The position numbers and the translations under genes were made by a program. From NCBI RefSeq assembly GCF_000002235.5, contig NW_022145606.1:48668685-48732684 (forward strand): a DNA stretch of 64,000 bases, read 5' to 3'. The DNA is from Strongylocentrotus purpuratus. Lineage: Eukaryota > Echinodermata > Echinoidea > Camarodonta > Strongylocentrotidae. Shown here one piece after another: positions 47,041 to 59,010 of this stretch (within the stretch, counting starts at the first letter, position 1; every line of letters begins with the position of its first letter). The notes beneath the pieces were generated by a model. That model was given only the letters and a program-made list of their open reading frames with translations, did not search any database and was not told the DNA's origin.

Positions 47041-47244
47041 CAAACCATTTATATAAAATTCTATCGAAAAATAATGCTTCGTTTTCATTAATTTAAGTAT
47101 GTGCAAAAAACATGTTATGAGTTCAATATTAACTTTATTTTTGTCTTTTTTGTCTTATCAATTTATTAAATTGATATCAAGAATATTTGCAGTAATTCAT
47201 TAATTCAGATATCAATTTACTGGTGCCAGTAAATCTCTTTTCAA

Positions 47245-47400
47245 TTGCTTGCATTAATTTCGTCATTAATTATCGTTTTAATAAATATTATCATTTTGTT
47301 TTTGATTATTATTAATATTATTATCATCAATATTGTTATTATCATTATCATCATAATTTTTTTCACTATTATCGATAGTGTTATTATGTATGGATTAACA
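47245..47400. repeat. AT-rich simple sequence
   Basis: ATTATTATC-type low complexity; the Ile-rich open frame is compositional. Confidence 0.7.
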
Positions 47401-47560
47401 TTAATTCTAGTTGTATCGTATATTTCACAGTGTTAAATTGACAAATTCAAATTGTTTGTAAACTTCTCCAATACCCCAATGTGGGTGACATAAGAATAAA
47501 TTGTCATTGTCATTGTCACTGCGCCGCGCGTACCAACCTTTATGTTTAATGTGACGCGGG

Positions 47561-47682
47561 GTGCAATTTCGTTTGATCCTTTCGCACCATTGCATTCTGA
47601 CGTCACTTAGCTCACAATATACTTTGTAGATAGTTAGTGACGTCAGAGTGCAATGGTGCGAAAGGATCAAACGGAATTGTAC
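47561..47682. mobile_element. Foldback MITE, about 122 bp
   Basis: CGTTTGATCCTTTCGCACCA and TGCATTCTGACGTCACT on the left return inverted on the right (AGTGACGTCAGAGTGCA, TGGTGCGAAAGGATCAAACG) around a loop of about 35 bp. Confidence 0.8.
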
Positions 47683-48035
47683 GGCTGGAGAATGATGCCG
47701 TTCAATGGTACTTTTAGCGCATGTCATGTGATCAATAATTGACCAATGAGGTTGCAAGTATCTAGTAGGCGTTGTATAATCATAACTATTTCAAGAAAGT
47801 TAGATATTTCACAGGGTTGAGATAAACTACATGGATAGTTTTCTTAAACTAGTTATCCAAAGGTTAACCGAGATGCTTAGGAATAGATTTTTCGGTTAAA
47901 TTGACAAGAAATGGTCGATCATAATTAATGTAAAAAAAGACATAAAACGCCAAATGTTGTCATGGTGTAAAGAGTGTCAACTGTTCCAGGGAGAATGACT
48001 GCAGTAAAAAAAAATGTGTTGGTACCTACACTTAA

Positions 48036-48345
48036 TCAGGTGGGCTGTATCTAATACAGACCACCTTATAATTTTGTTAAAATTGCCTTTATTATTTATC
48101 AGGTGGGCTGTATCTAATACAGACCACCTTATAATTTTGTTAAAATTGCCTTTATTATTATTTATTATTTATCAGGTGGGCTGTATCTAATACAGACCAC
48201 CTTATATTTTTGTTAAAATTGCCTTTATTATCTATTTATCAGGTGGGCTGTATAATGTACAGACCACCTTATAATTTTGTTAGAATTGCCTTTATCAGGT
48301 GGGCTGTATAACGTACAGACCACCTTATAATTTCGTTAGAATTGC
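48036..48345 (+). repeat. Five tandem copies of the Helitron-like 5' end
   Basis: TCAGGTGGGCTGTAT..ACAGACCACCTTATA starts at 48036, 48099, 48172, 48239 and 48295 (56-73-bp steps). Only the last continues into a full monomer. Each unit is itself a small inverted repeat (AGGTGGGCTGTA with TACAGACCACCT). Confidence 0.92.
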
Positions 48346-49485
48346 CTTTATTTATTTATTATTATATATTTTTCTTATTTCTAACCACTTTTTTGTTGGC
48401 AAGATAACTTGGAAATGGCTCAGTCAAATGCCTTGATATTTGGCACACATATGTATAGGCATATGTACAAAGCGCAAAAATGTTTTCAACATTGACCTTC
48501 ACTGATGACGTCATCTAGGCGCCATTTTGTAAAATTTTACGAAAATCAACTCATGATTATATCTTCATAACCAAAAGGTATTTCTCATTCATATTTACCA
48601 TGATAAAGGTCAATATCCGTCCGGTCAATTTCAGGTCAAATAACGCGCGCGTGCGCGTACGTCCGCGCGTCAATGCGCGCGCAAAATTTTGAAATGCTCA
48701 AAATCGTCTCAAAATCATTTTGCATACGTTTTAGGACATTCTAAGAATTTTAGAAAAAATCGCGCAAACGCGCATGCGCGCGTCTGTATTACAAACAAAT
48801 TGATACCATGTTTGTCTCTTTATGACTATTAATAACGGAATAATCGACCGTTTAACAAAAATTTCCGTGCGCGTGAGCTCTTGTAATACATAGCATATAT
48901 GGGCAAAAAATGCCTATACAAAATCCATTGTAGCTCTTTAGGATGGAAGGTGACCCCAATTTTTTTTCATATTTTAATAGAGTATGATTCGGAGATATTG
49001 TTTCATGTCTCATTTGACCCTCAATTAACTCATGACGTCATCATAATGGCCTCCGAACTCAAAATTCCAATTTGCATATTATGACGTCAGCATATTTCTG
49101 AAAAATTGATTGTATCTCTGTAAATATTGATCGATTTTCTTCCAAATTTTGATATGTTTTAGCTGAGACAATTTTCTACAAATGCATTTCTACTATTTTT
49201 CATTTTGACAAAGGCTTCATGGCGTATTTTTGCGATTAATGGAGGCATGTCAATTTTTCACATTTTGCGTGTATTCTCTATGGGACATGACTTTTTCTCA
49301 AAACTCGATTCTACATTCCCGTCTTTCGCGAGCAATATCTACGTCGTTTTAGCTTCATTTACGCTGAACTTCGAGTATGTTGTAGCTGAGACAAAAAGCT
49401 ATCTCAAATGTACCCTTTATTTTGTCTCAATTTTTTGTTGGATCAGCCCACCTATACTTGTTCCAAACAAGTATTACAAATCTAG
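48295..49485 (+). mobile_element. Helitron-like monomer 1 (full 5' end)
   Basis: Complete subfamily-1 monomer: TC..5' end, three TGACGTCA sites, two CGCG-rich boxes (about 48643-48680 and 48762-48782), 3' hairpin and CTAG at 49482-49485. Confidence 0.82.
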
Positions 49486-50695
49486 TTTATTATTATTATT
49501 AAATATTTTTCTTATTTCTAACCACTTTTTTGTTGGCAAGATAACTTGGAAATTACTCAATCAAATGCCTTGAAATTTGGCACACATATGTATAGGCATA
49601 TATACAAAGCACATAATTTTTTCAACCTTGACCTTGACTGATGACGTCATTTAGGCGCCATTTTGTAAAATTTTACGAAAATCAACTCATGATCATATCT
49701 TCATAACCAAAAGGTATTTCTCTATCATATTTATCATGATCAAGGTCAATATCCGTCCGGTCAATTGCAGGTCAAATAACGCGCGCGTGTGCGTACGTCC
49801 GCGCGTCAATGCGCGCGTAAAATGTTGAAATGCTCAAAATCGTCTCAAAATCATTTTGCATACGTTTTAGGCCATTCTAAGCATTTTATAAAAAGTCGCG
49901 CACACGCGCATACGCGCATGCGTGCGCGTTTTCGCGCGTCAGACTATTGCACAACATAGAATCGCCATTTTTTTTCTTTCATAATATTCCACATATTTTT
50001 ACAAATTGATAACATGTTTATCTCTTTATGACTATTAATGACGGAATGATCGACCGTTAAACATAAATTTCCGTGCGCGCGAGCTCTTGTAATACATAGC
50101 ATATGTGGGCAAAAACATGCCTATGCAAAATCTATTGTAGCTCTTTAGGATGCAAGGTGACCCCAATTTTTTTCATATTTTGATTGAGTATGAATCGGAG
50201 ATATAATTTCATGTCTCATTTGACCCTCAATTAACTCATGACGTCATCATAATGGCCTCCGAACTCAAAATTTCATTTTGCATATTATGACGTCAGCATA
50301 TTTTTGGAAAATTGATTGTATCTTTGTAAAAAAATTGATCAATTTTCTTCAAAATTTTGATATGTTCTAGCTGAGACAATTCTCTACAAATCTAGTCGTC
50401 ACGATTTTTCATTATGACAAGGGCATCATGGCGTATTTTTTGCGATTAAAGGAGGCATGTCAATTTTGCACATTATGCGTGTATTCTCTATGGGACATGA
50501 CTTTTTCTCAAAACTTGATTCTACATTCCCGTCTTTCGCGAGCAATATCTACGTCGTTTTAGCCTCATTTACGCTGAACTTCGAGTATGTTGTAGCTGAG
50601 ACAAAAAGCTATCTCAAATGTACCCTTCATTTTGTCTCAATTTTTTTTTGGATCAGCCCACCTATACTTGTTCCAAACAAGTATTACAAATCTAG
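49486..50695 (+). mobile_element. Helitron-like monomer 2 (5' end missing)
   Basis: Starts directly with TTTATTATT..TTTTTCTTATTTCTAACCAC; the TCAGGTGGG terminus is absent. Otherwise subfamily 1, ending at CTAG 50692-50695. Confidence 0.8.
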
Positions 50696-51820
50696 TTTAT
50701 TTTTCTTATTTCGACCCACTTTTTTGTTAGCAAGATAAGTTGAAAATGGCGAAATCAAATGATTTGATATTTAGCACTCATATGTATAGCCATATGGACA
50801 AAACAAAGAAGGGTTTTCAACCTTGACCTTGACTGATGACGTCATCTAGGCGCCATTTTGTGAAATTTTCTGAAAATTTATTTATTATCATATTTTCATA
50901 ACGGTAAGTCATTTCTCATTCATATTTTCCATGATCAAGGTCAATATCAGTCCAGTCAATTTCATGTCAAAAAACGCGCGCGTGCGCGTACGTCCGCGCG
51001 TCAATGCGCGCGTAAAATTTTGAAATGCTCAAAATCGTCTCAAAATCATTTTGCATACGTTTTAGGTCATTCTAAGCATTTTATAAAAAATCGCGCACAC
51101 GCGCATGCGCGCGCGTTTTCGCGCGTAAAACTATGACACAACATAGAATCGCATTTTTTTTCTTTCATGATATTTCTTATATTCTTTCGAACAATTTGAT
51201 ACCATGTTTATCTCTTTATGACCATTAATAACAAGATGAGCGTCCATTCAAGATAAATGTCCGTGCGCGCGAGCTCTTTTAATACATAGCATATATGGGC
51301 AAAAACAGGCATATACAAAATCCATTATAGCTCTGTAGAATGCAACTGGAAACCAATATTTTTTTCATATTTTGATAGAGTATGAGTCGGAGATATGATT
51401 TCATGTCTCATTTGGCCATTACAAATATTATGACGTCATAATAATGGCCTTGGAACTCAAAATACGAATTAGCATATTATGACGTCAGCATATTTATGGA
51501 AAATTGATTGTATCTCTGTAAATATTGATCGATTTTCTCTCAAATTTTGATATGTTGTAGCTAAGACAATTTTCTACAAGCTTAATGAACACCATTTTTA
51601 ATTTTGATGACGTCATCATAGTGAAAATTTTGATTAAAGGCCTCATTTCAGACATGTCATAATTCGGGTGTTATGCCTTTAAAAGGTGAAGTTATGAATC
51701 TACATGATATTGTTTTTTAAGAATTTTTAAGCAGTATCTCGCTTATTTTGCTCTATTTTGTCTCAAATTTTAGTTGACCAGCCCACCTATACTTGTTCCA
51801 AACAAGTATTACATGTCTAG
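50696..51820 (+). mobile_element. Helitron-like monomer 3
   Basis: Subfamily 1 variant, 5' end missing, with a diverged 3' third (TTTTAGTTGACCAGCCCACC) and the CTAG end at 51817-51820. Confidence 0.8.
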
Positions 51821-53716
51821 TTAGGTGGTCTGTCAACGACAGATCACCTATTGTTTTCGTCAGAATTTTCTTTCTTTATTTATTTATTTATTTATTTATT
51901 TATTATTTATTTTTATTTCTCCCCGTTTTTTGTTCATCGGTTAACTCAAGATCGGTTGTGTCAATTTCTTTCAATTTTGACACAGTCATAGGTCATTGTC
52001 ATGAGACGTGACAGTAACCTTTTCAAGGTCATCAGGTCATCATGACGTCATCCAGGCGCCATTTTGTGAAATCACGTTATCCATCATATCTTCATGATGC
52101 ATAAGCAAAGGTCATTCATATTCATATCACATATACTTCAGGTCAAGGGTCAACAAGTCATGTCATCAAAGGTCACATAAAGGTCATGACGCGCACGTAC
52201 GCGCGCGTCAAAATTTTAAAATGCTCAAAATCACTTAACTATTAAAGGAGAGTACGAATCAGGTCATTTTAAGCATTTCAAAATTTTCCGTCCGTAAGTG
52301 TCACCGCGCGCGTTGCGCGCGCTCATAACGCGCGGAAAAGGTCAAATTCAAATTGTTTACATGATTTAGATTCCTCTTACCGTAAATGACAATTTACATT
52401 AATTTCAGTCACTCTTGACCTTTCATAAGGCCGTGAGCGCGCGTCAAAGTTCAAAATCCGCGCGTGCTGCTATGGGCAATATAATGCAAATTTGATCAAA
52501 AACATCCCATTTTAAAAATCAAAATAGCTCTTCAGATAGTCAATTGACCCCAACTTTTATATCATGGTTAGAAAAAGCATGAGTTGGAGATATGATTTCA
52601 TGTGTCATTTGACCCTCAATTAACTCATGACGTCATCATAATGGCCTCCGAACTCATAATTTTAATTTGCATATTATGACGTCAGCAGATTTTTGGAAAA
52701 TTGATTGTATCTCTGTAAATATTGATCAATTTTCTTTTGAATTTTGATATGTTCTACCTGAGAATATTCTCTACAAATACAGTCACCACAAAATTTCATT
52801 TTGACAAAGGTATCATGGCGTTTTTTTGCGATTAAAGGAGGCATGTCATTTTTTCACATTTTGCGTGTATTCTCTATGGGACATGACTTTTTCTCAAAAC
52901 TGGATTCTACATTCTCGTCTTTCGCGAGCAATATCTCCGTCGTTTTATCTTTGTTTACGCTGAGCTTTGAGTATGTTGTAGCTGAGAAAATAAGCTATCA
53001 CAAGTGTGCCCTTTATTTTTCGATCAGATGCCGGGATCATGCTCATATTTCACTTACAAAGTGGGATTTGATAATTCCATTTTCCGTTTACGTGTAATCT
53101 CTATGGGAAATGTTTTGGTATATCGGTAACGCACTTGACTTCAGACCTCAAGGTCCCTGGTTCGAGTCCGGGCGTCTCCAACAGTTTTTTTTCTTCACTT
53201 TTTTTTCTTTTTGACCTTTCACTCTACCATCTCCTTTGAATATTAAAACACGTACCATCGCAAATAATGTAATAAACAACCATATTTACTTTATTATTAC
53301 CCTATTATCACTAGATCCATTACTTTTTGCGTGTAATCCTTATGGGAGATGACTTTTTCTCAAATCTGGATTCTACATTCTTTTCTTTTGTTAATATCGC
53401 CGTTATTTCGGCTTGATTTTTGTTGATTTTTTAGTATGTTGTAGCTGAGACTATATACTATCTAAACGTTCTCTCATTTTTTCAGTCTGTCATCGTAGTC
53501 TGTTGATGATAATCATCAACATCATCATGATCATCATGATCATCATCATCGTCATCACCATTACTATCAAGATCATCATCATGATCATCATGATGATCAT
53601 CATTGTTTACATGTCTATATAACTTCTCCCTTTCTCAATATAGTAAATATTATAATCTATCATAAGACTTGAAGACAGACCACCTAATTCGTCCCCATGA
53701 CGAATTAAATTTCTAG
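51821..53716 (+). mobile_element. Helitron-like monomer 4 (subfamily 2, with tRNA-like insert)
   Basis: The 5' end is TTAGGTGGTCTGTCAACGAC and its inverse; the 3' end has hairpin AATTCGTC-CCCAT-GACGAATT, then AAATTTCTAG. It is 1.9 kb because of a tRNA-like segment and an ATC/ATG microsatellite (53512-53605). Confidence 0.8.
53105..53180 (+). ncRNA. tRNA-like sequence with pol III boxes (copy 1)
   Basis: TGGTATATCGGTAACGC resembles box A, and GGTTCGAGTCC is a perfect box B with a pairing T arm (CCTGG/CCGGG). The acceptor strands GGAAATG and CGTCTCC pair except for one A-C mismatch. The anticodon arm is irregular (CTTGA..TCAAG with a 9-nt loop). T runs follow. It is better read as a tRNA-derived SINE head or degenerate tRNA than as a working tRNA gene. 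Confidence 0.6.
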
Positions 53717-55562
53717 TTATTATTATTATTATTATTTATTTTTATTTATTTCTTCACACTTTTTTGTTCACAGGATAACTCAAGATCGGTTCAATCAATT
53801 TCCTTCAATTTTGGCACAGACATAGGCCATTGTCATGAGACGTGACAGTAACATTTTCAAGGTCATCAAATTTTCATGACGTCATCCAGGCGCCATTTTG
53901 TGTTTTTTTTGGTACTTTTTACTCATGATCATATCTTCATAACGGAAAGGCCTTTTTCATTCATATTCATCATGATTAAGGTCAATATCCGTCCGGTCAA
54001 TTTCAGGTCAAAAAACGCGCGCGCATGCGTACGTCCGCGCGTTAGCGCGCGCGCAAAAAATAAAAATGCTCCAAATCGTCTCAAATTAATTTTGCATACG
54101 TTTCAGGCCATTTCAAGCATTTTGCAAAAAAACGCGCACACGCGGATGGGCGCGCGTTTTCGCGCGTACTGATATTTTACAACATAGAATCGCTGAATTT
54201 TTTCTGTCATCATGTTTGACACATTTTTCCAAGCATTTTGATACCTTGTTCACCTTTTTCTGACCAGTAATAACGGAATGAGCGTCCGTTTAAGATAATG
54301 TCCGTGCGTGCGAGCTCTCGTAATACATAGCATACATGGGCAAAAACATGCCTATACAAAATCCATTGTAGCGCTTTAGGATGCAAGTTGAACCCAATTT
54401 TTTTTTCCATATTTTGATAGAGTATGAATTGGAAATATGATTTCATGTCTCATTTGACCCTCAATTAACTCATGACGTCATCATAATGGCCTCCCAACTC
54501 AAAATTTCAATTTGCATATTATGACGTCAGCAGATTTCTGAAAAATAGACTGTATCTCTGTCAATATTGATCAATTTTCTTTCAAATTTTGATATGATCT
54601 AGCTGAGACAATTCTCTACAAATGCAGTCAACACAATATTTCATTTTGACAAAGGCATCATGGCGTATTTTTGCGATTAAAGGAGGCATGTCAATTTTTC
54701 ACATTTTGCGTGTATTCTCTATGGGACATGACTTTTTCTCAAAACTGGATTCTACATCCTGTCTTTTGCGAGCAATATCTCCGTCGTTTTAGCTTTGTTT
54801 ACGCTGAACTTTGAGTATGTTGTAGCTGAGACAATAAGCTATCACAAGTGTGCCCTTTATTTTTCGATCAGATGCCGGGATCATGCTCATATTTCAATTA
54901 CAAAGTGGGATTTGTGCATTCCATTTTACGTTTACGTGTAATCTCTATGGGAAATGTTTTGGTATATCGGTAATGCACTTGACTTCCGACATCGAGGTCC
55001 CTGGTTCGAGTCCGGGCGTCTCCAACAATTTTTTTTTCTTCACTTTTTTTTCTTTTTGACCATTCACTCTACCATCTCCTTTGAATATTAAAACACGTAC
55101 AATCGCAAATAATGTAATAAACAACCATATTTACTTTATTATTACCCTATTATCACTAGATCCATTACTTTTTGCGTGTAATCCTTATGGGAGATGACTT
55201 TTTCTCAAATCTGGATTTTACATTCTTGTCTTTTGCGAGCAATATCGCCGTTATTTCGGCTTGATTTTTGTTGATTTTTGAGTATGTTGTAGCTGAGACT
55301 ATATACTATCTAAATGTTCTCTCATTTTTTTCAGTCTGATGTCATCGTGGTCTGTTGATGATAATCATCAACATCATCATGATCATCATCATCATCATCG
55401 TCGTCATCCCCATTACTATCAAGATCATCATCATCATCATGATCATCATTATTTACATGTCTATATAACTTCTCCCTTTCTCAATATAGTAAATATTATA
55501 ATACATCATAAGACTTGAAGACAGACCACCTAATTCGTCCCCATGACGAATTAAATTTCTAG
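53717..55562 (+). mobile_element. Helitron-like monomer 5 (subfamily 2, with tRNA-like insert)
   Basis: Close relative of monomer 4 in its 3' part, including the tRNA-like segment, microsatellite (55356-55455) and hairpin end. The 5' part is nearer to subfamily 1, so this monomer is a chimera. Confidence 0.78.
54949..55024 (+). ncRNA. tRNA-like sequence with pol III boxes (copy 2)
   Basis: Same as the copy at 53105 with several substitutions in the anticodon arm (GACTTCCGACATCGAGG). Box B is unchanged. It was duplicated as part of the monomer. Confidence 0.6.
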
Positions 55563-56647
55563 TTTATTATTTATTTTTCTTATTTTGACCCACTTTTTTG
55601 TTAACCAGATAACTTTGAAATGGTTCAGTCAAATACCTTGAAATTTGGCACACGTATGTATAGGCATATGGACAAAACACGGTAAGGTTTTCAACCTTGA
55701 CCTTGACTGATGACGTCATCTAGGCGCCATTTTGTAAAATTTTCTGAAAATAAACTCATGATCATATCTTCATAACCGAAAGGTATATCTCATTCATATT
55801 TATCATGATCAAGGACAATATCAGTCCGGACAATTTCAGGTCAAAAAACGCGCGCGTGTGCGTACGTCCGCGCGTCAGTGCGCGCGCAAAATTTTAAAAA
55901 TGCTCAAAATCGTCTCAAATCTATTTTAGATACGTTTCAGGTCATTTTAAGCATTTTATAAAAAAAATCGCGCACACGCGCATGCGCGCGCGTTTTCGCG
56001 TGTTACACCATTACACAACGTAGAATCGCCATTTTTTTTTTCTTTCATGATAATTCTCATATTTTTTTTAAACAATTTTATATCATGTTTATCTCTTTAT
56101 GACAATTAATAAAAAGATTAGCGTCAATTCGAGATAAATGTCTGTGCGCGCGAGCTCTTTTAATACATAGCATATAAGGCAAAAACATGCGTACACAACA
56201 TCGATTATAGCTCTTTGGAATGAACCGGGACCTTCAATTTGTTTTCATATTTAGATAGAGTACGATACGGAGATATGATTTCATGTCTCATTTGGCCATT
56301 AAGTGTATCGTGACATCATCATAATGGCCTTGGAAACTCAAAATACGAATTTGCATATTATGAAGTCAGCATATTTATGTAAAATTGATTGTATCTCTGT
56401 AAATATTGGTCGATTTTTTTCGTTTTAATGACGTCATCATAGTGAAAATGACGATTAAAGGGCACATATCAGACATTTCTTAAGTTACGTGTTTTGCCTA
56501 TGGAAGGTGAATGTCGTTCACATCATCAATCTACATGTACATGACATCGTTTTTTAGCAGTATCTCGCCTATTTTTGCTCTATTTTGTGTCAAATTTTAG
56601 TTGACCAGCCCACCTATACTTGTTCCAAACAAGTATTATATGTCTAG
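55563..56647 (+). mobile_element. Helitron-like monomer 6
   Basis: 1085-bp subfamily-1 monomer, almost identical to monomer 7, indicating a recent local duplication. Confidence 0.8.
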
Positions 56648-57729
56648 TTTATTTTTCTTATTTTGAACCACTTTTTTGTTAACAAGATTACTTTGAAATG
56701 GTTCAACCAAATATCTTGAAATTTGTCACACATATGTATAGGCATATGGACAAAACACGGTAAGGTTTTCAACCTTGACCTTGACTGATGACGTCATCTA
56801 GGCGCCATTTTGTAAAATTTTCTGAAAATCAACTCATGATCATATCTTCATAACCGAAAGGTATTTCTCATTCATATTTATCATGATCAAGGACAATATC
56901 AGTCAGGACAATTTCAGGTCAAAAAACGCGCGCGTGTGCGTACGTCCGCGCGTTAGTGCGCGCGCAAAATTTTAAAAATGCTCAAAATCGTCTCAAATCT
57001 ATTTTACATACCGGTACGTTTCAGGTCATTTTAAGCATTTTATAAAAAAATCGCGCACACGCGCATGCGCGGGCGTTTTCGCGTGTTACACCATTACACA
57101 ACGTAGAATCTCCATTTTTTTTTTCTTTCATGATAATTCTCATATTTGTTTTAAACAATTTTATATCATGTTTATCTCTTTATGACAATTAATAAAAAGA
57201 TTAGCGTCAATTCGAGATAAATGTCTGTGCGCGCGAGCTCTTTTAATACATAGCATATAAGGCAAAAACATGCGTATACAACATCGATTATAGCTCTTTG
57301 GAATGAACCGGGACCTTCAATTTGTTTTCATATTTAGATAGAGTACGATACGGAGATATGATTTCATGTCTCATTTGGCCATTAAGTGTATCGTGACATC
57401 ATCATAATGGCCTTGGAACTCAAAATACGAATTTGCATATTATGAAGTCAGCATATTTATGTAAAATTGATTGTATCTCTGTAAATATTGGTCGATTTTT
57501 TTCGTTTTAATGACGTCATCATAGTGAAAATGACGATTAAAGGGCACATATCAGACATTTCTTAAGTTACGTGTTTTGCCTATGGAAGGTGAATTTCGTT
57601 CACATCATCAATCTACATGTACATGACATCGTTTTTTAGCAGTATCTCGCCTATTTTTGCTCTATTTTGTGTCAAATTTTAGTTGACCAGCCCACCTATA
57701 CTTGTTCCAAACAAGTATTATATGTCTAG
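56648..57729 (+). mobile_element. Helitron-like monomer 7
   Basis: 1082 bp. It differs from monomer 6 by scattered changes and a 4-bp CCGG-like insertion near 57010. Its CTAG is followed directly by the TCAGG of monomer 8, a perfect head-to-tail junction. Confidence 0.82.
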
Positions 57730-59010
57730 TCAGGTGGGCTGTATAACGTACAGACCACCTTATAATTTCGTTAGAATTGCCTTTATTTATTTATTATTTA
57801 TTATTTATTATTTATATATTTTTCTTATTTCTAACCACTTTTTTGTTGGCAAGATAACTTGGAAATGGCTCAATCAAATAATTTGAAATTTGGCACACAT
57901 ATGTATAGGCATATGTACAAAGCACAATAACGTTTTCAACATTGACCTTCACTGATGACGTCATCTAGGCGCCATTTTGTAAAATTTTACGAAAATCAAC
58001 TCCTGATCATATCTTCATAACCAAAAGGTATTTCTGATTCATATTTATCATGATCAGGGTCAATATCCGTCCGGTCAATTTCAGGTCAAATAACGCGCGC
58101 GTGCGCGTACGTCCGCGCGTCAATGCGCGCGCAAAATTTTGAAATGCTCAAAATCGTCTCAAAATCATTTTGCATACGTTTTAGGCCATTCTAAGCATTT
58201 TTTTAAAAATCGCGCACACGCGCATGCGCGCGCGTTTTCGCGCGTAAAACTATTAGACACCATAGAATCGCCATTTTTTTTCTTTCATAATATTCCACAT
58301 ATTCTTACAAACAAATTGATACCATGTTTGTCTCTTTATGACTATAAATAATTGAATAATCGACCGTTTAACATAAATTTCAATGCGCGCGAGCTCTTGT
58401 AATACATAGCATATATGGGCAAAAACATGCCTATGCAAAATCCATTATAGCTCTTTAGGATGCAAGGACTGTGACCCCAATTTTTTTTCTCATATTTTGA
58501 GCGAGTATGAATCAGAGATATGATTTCATGTCTCATTTGACCCTCAATTAACTCATGACGTCATCATAATGGCCTCCGAACTCAAAATTTCAATTTGCCT
58601 ATTATGACGTCAGCATTTTTTTGGAAAATTGATTGTATCTTTCTAAAAATTGATTAATTTTCTTTAAAATTTTGATATGTTCTAGCTGAGACAATTCTCT
58701 ACAAATCCAGTTGTCACAATTTTTCATTTTGACAAGGGCATCATGGCGTATTTTTGCGATTAAAGGAGGCAAGCTAATTTTTTCACATTTTGCGTGTATT
58801 CTCTATGGGACATGACTTTTTCTCAAAACTTGATTCTACATTCCCGTCTTTCGCGAGCAATATCTACGTCGTTTTAGCTTCATTTACGCTGAACTCCGAA
58901 TATGTTGTAGCTGAGACAAAAAGCTATTTCAAATGTACCCTTTATTTTGTCTCAATTTTTTGTTGGATCAGCCCACCTATACTTGTTCCAAACAAGTATT
59001 ACAAATCTAG
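57730..59010 (+). mobile_element. Helitron-like monomer 8 (full 5' end)
   Basis: Second monomer with a complete TCAGGTGGGCTGTAT start and the complete 3' hairpin and CTAG. With monomer 1 it defines the consensus. Confidence 0.83.

Noticed and set aside
48036..48345. CRISPR-like direct repeat array
   Set aside because: The repeats are contiguous 5' ends of a transposon without unique spacers, in animal DNA.
50457..50738. Recurring frames (MGHDFFSKLDSTFPSFASN type) in the Helitron-like array
   Set aside because: They recur because the monomers are repeats; they are short, interrupted in several copies and match no replication protein.
53105..53180. Functional tRNA gene
   Set aside because: The acceptor stem has a mismatch and the anticodon arm and loop are irregular; it lies in a repeated element and the second copy changes the anticodon region.
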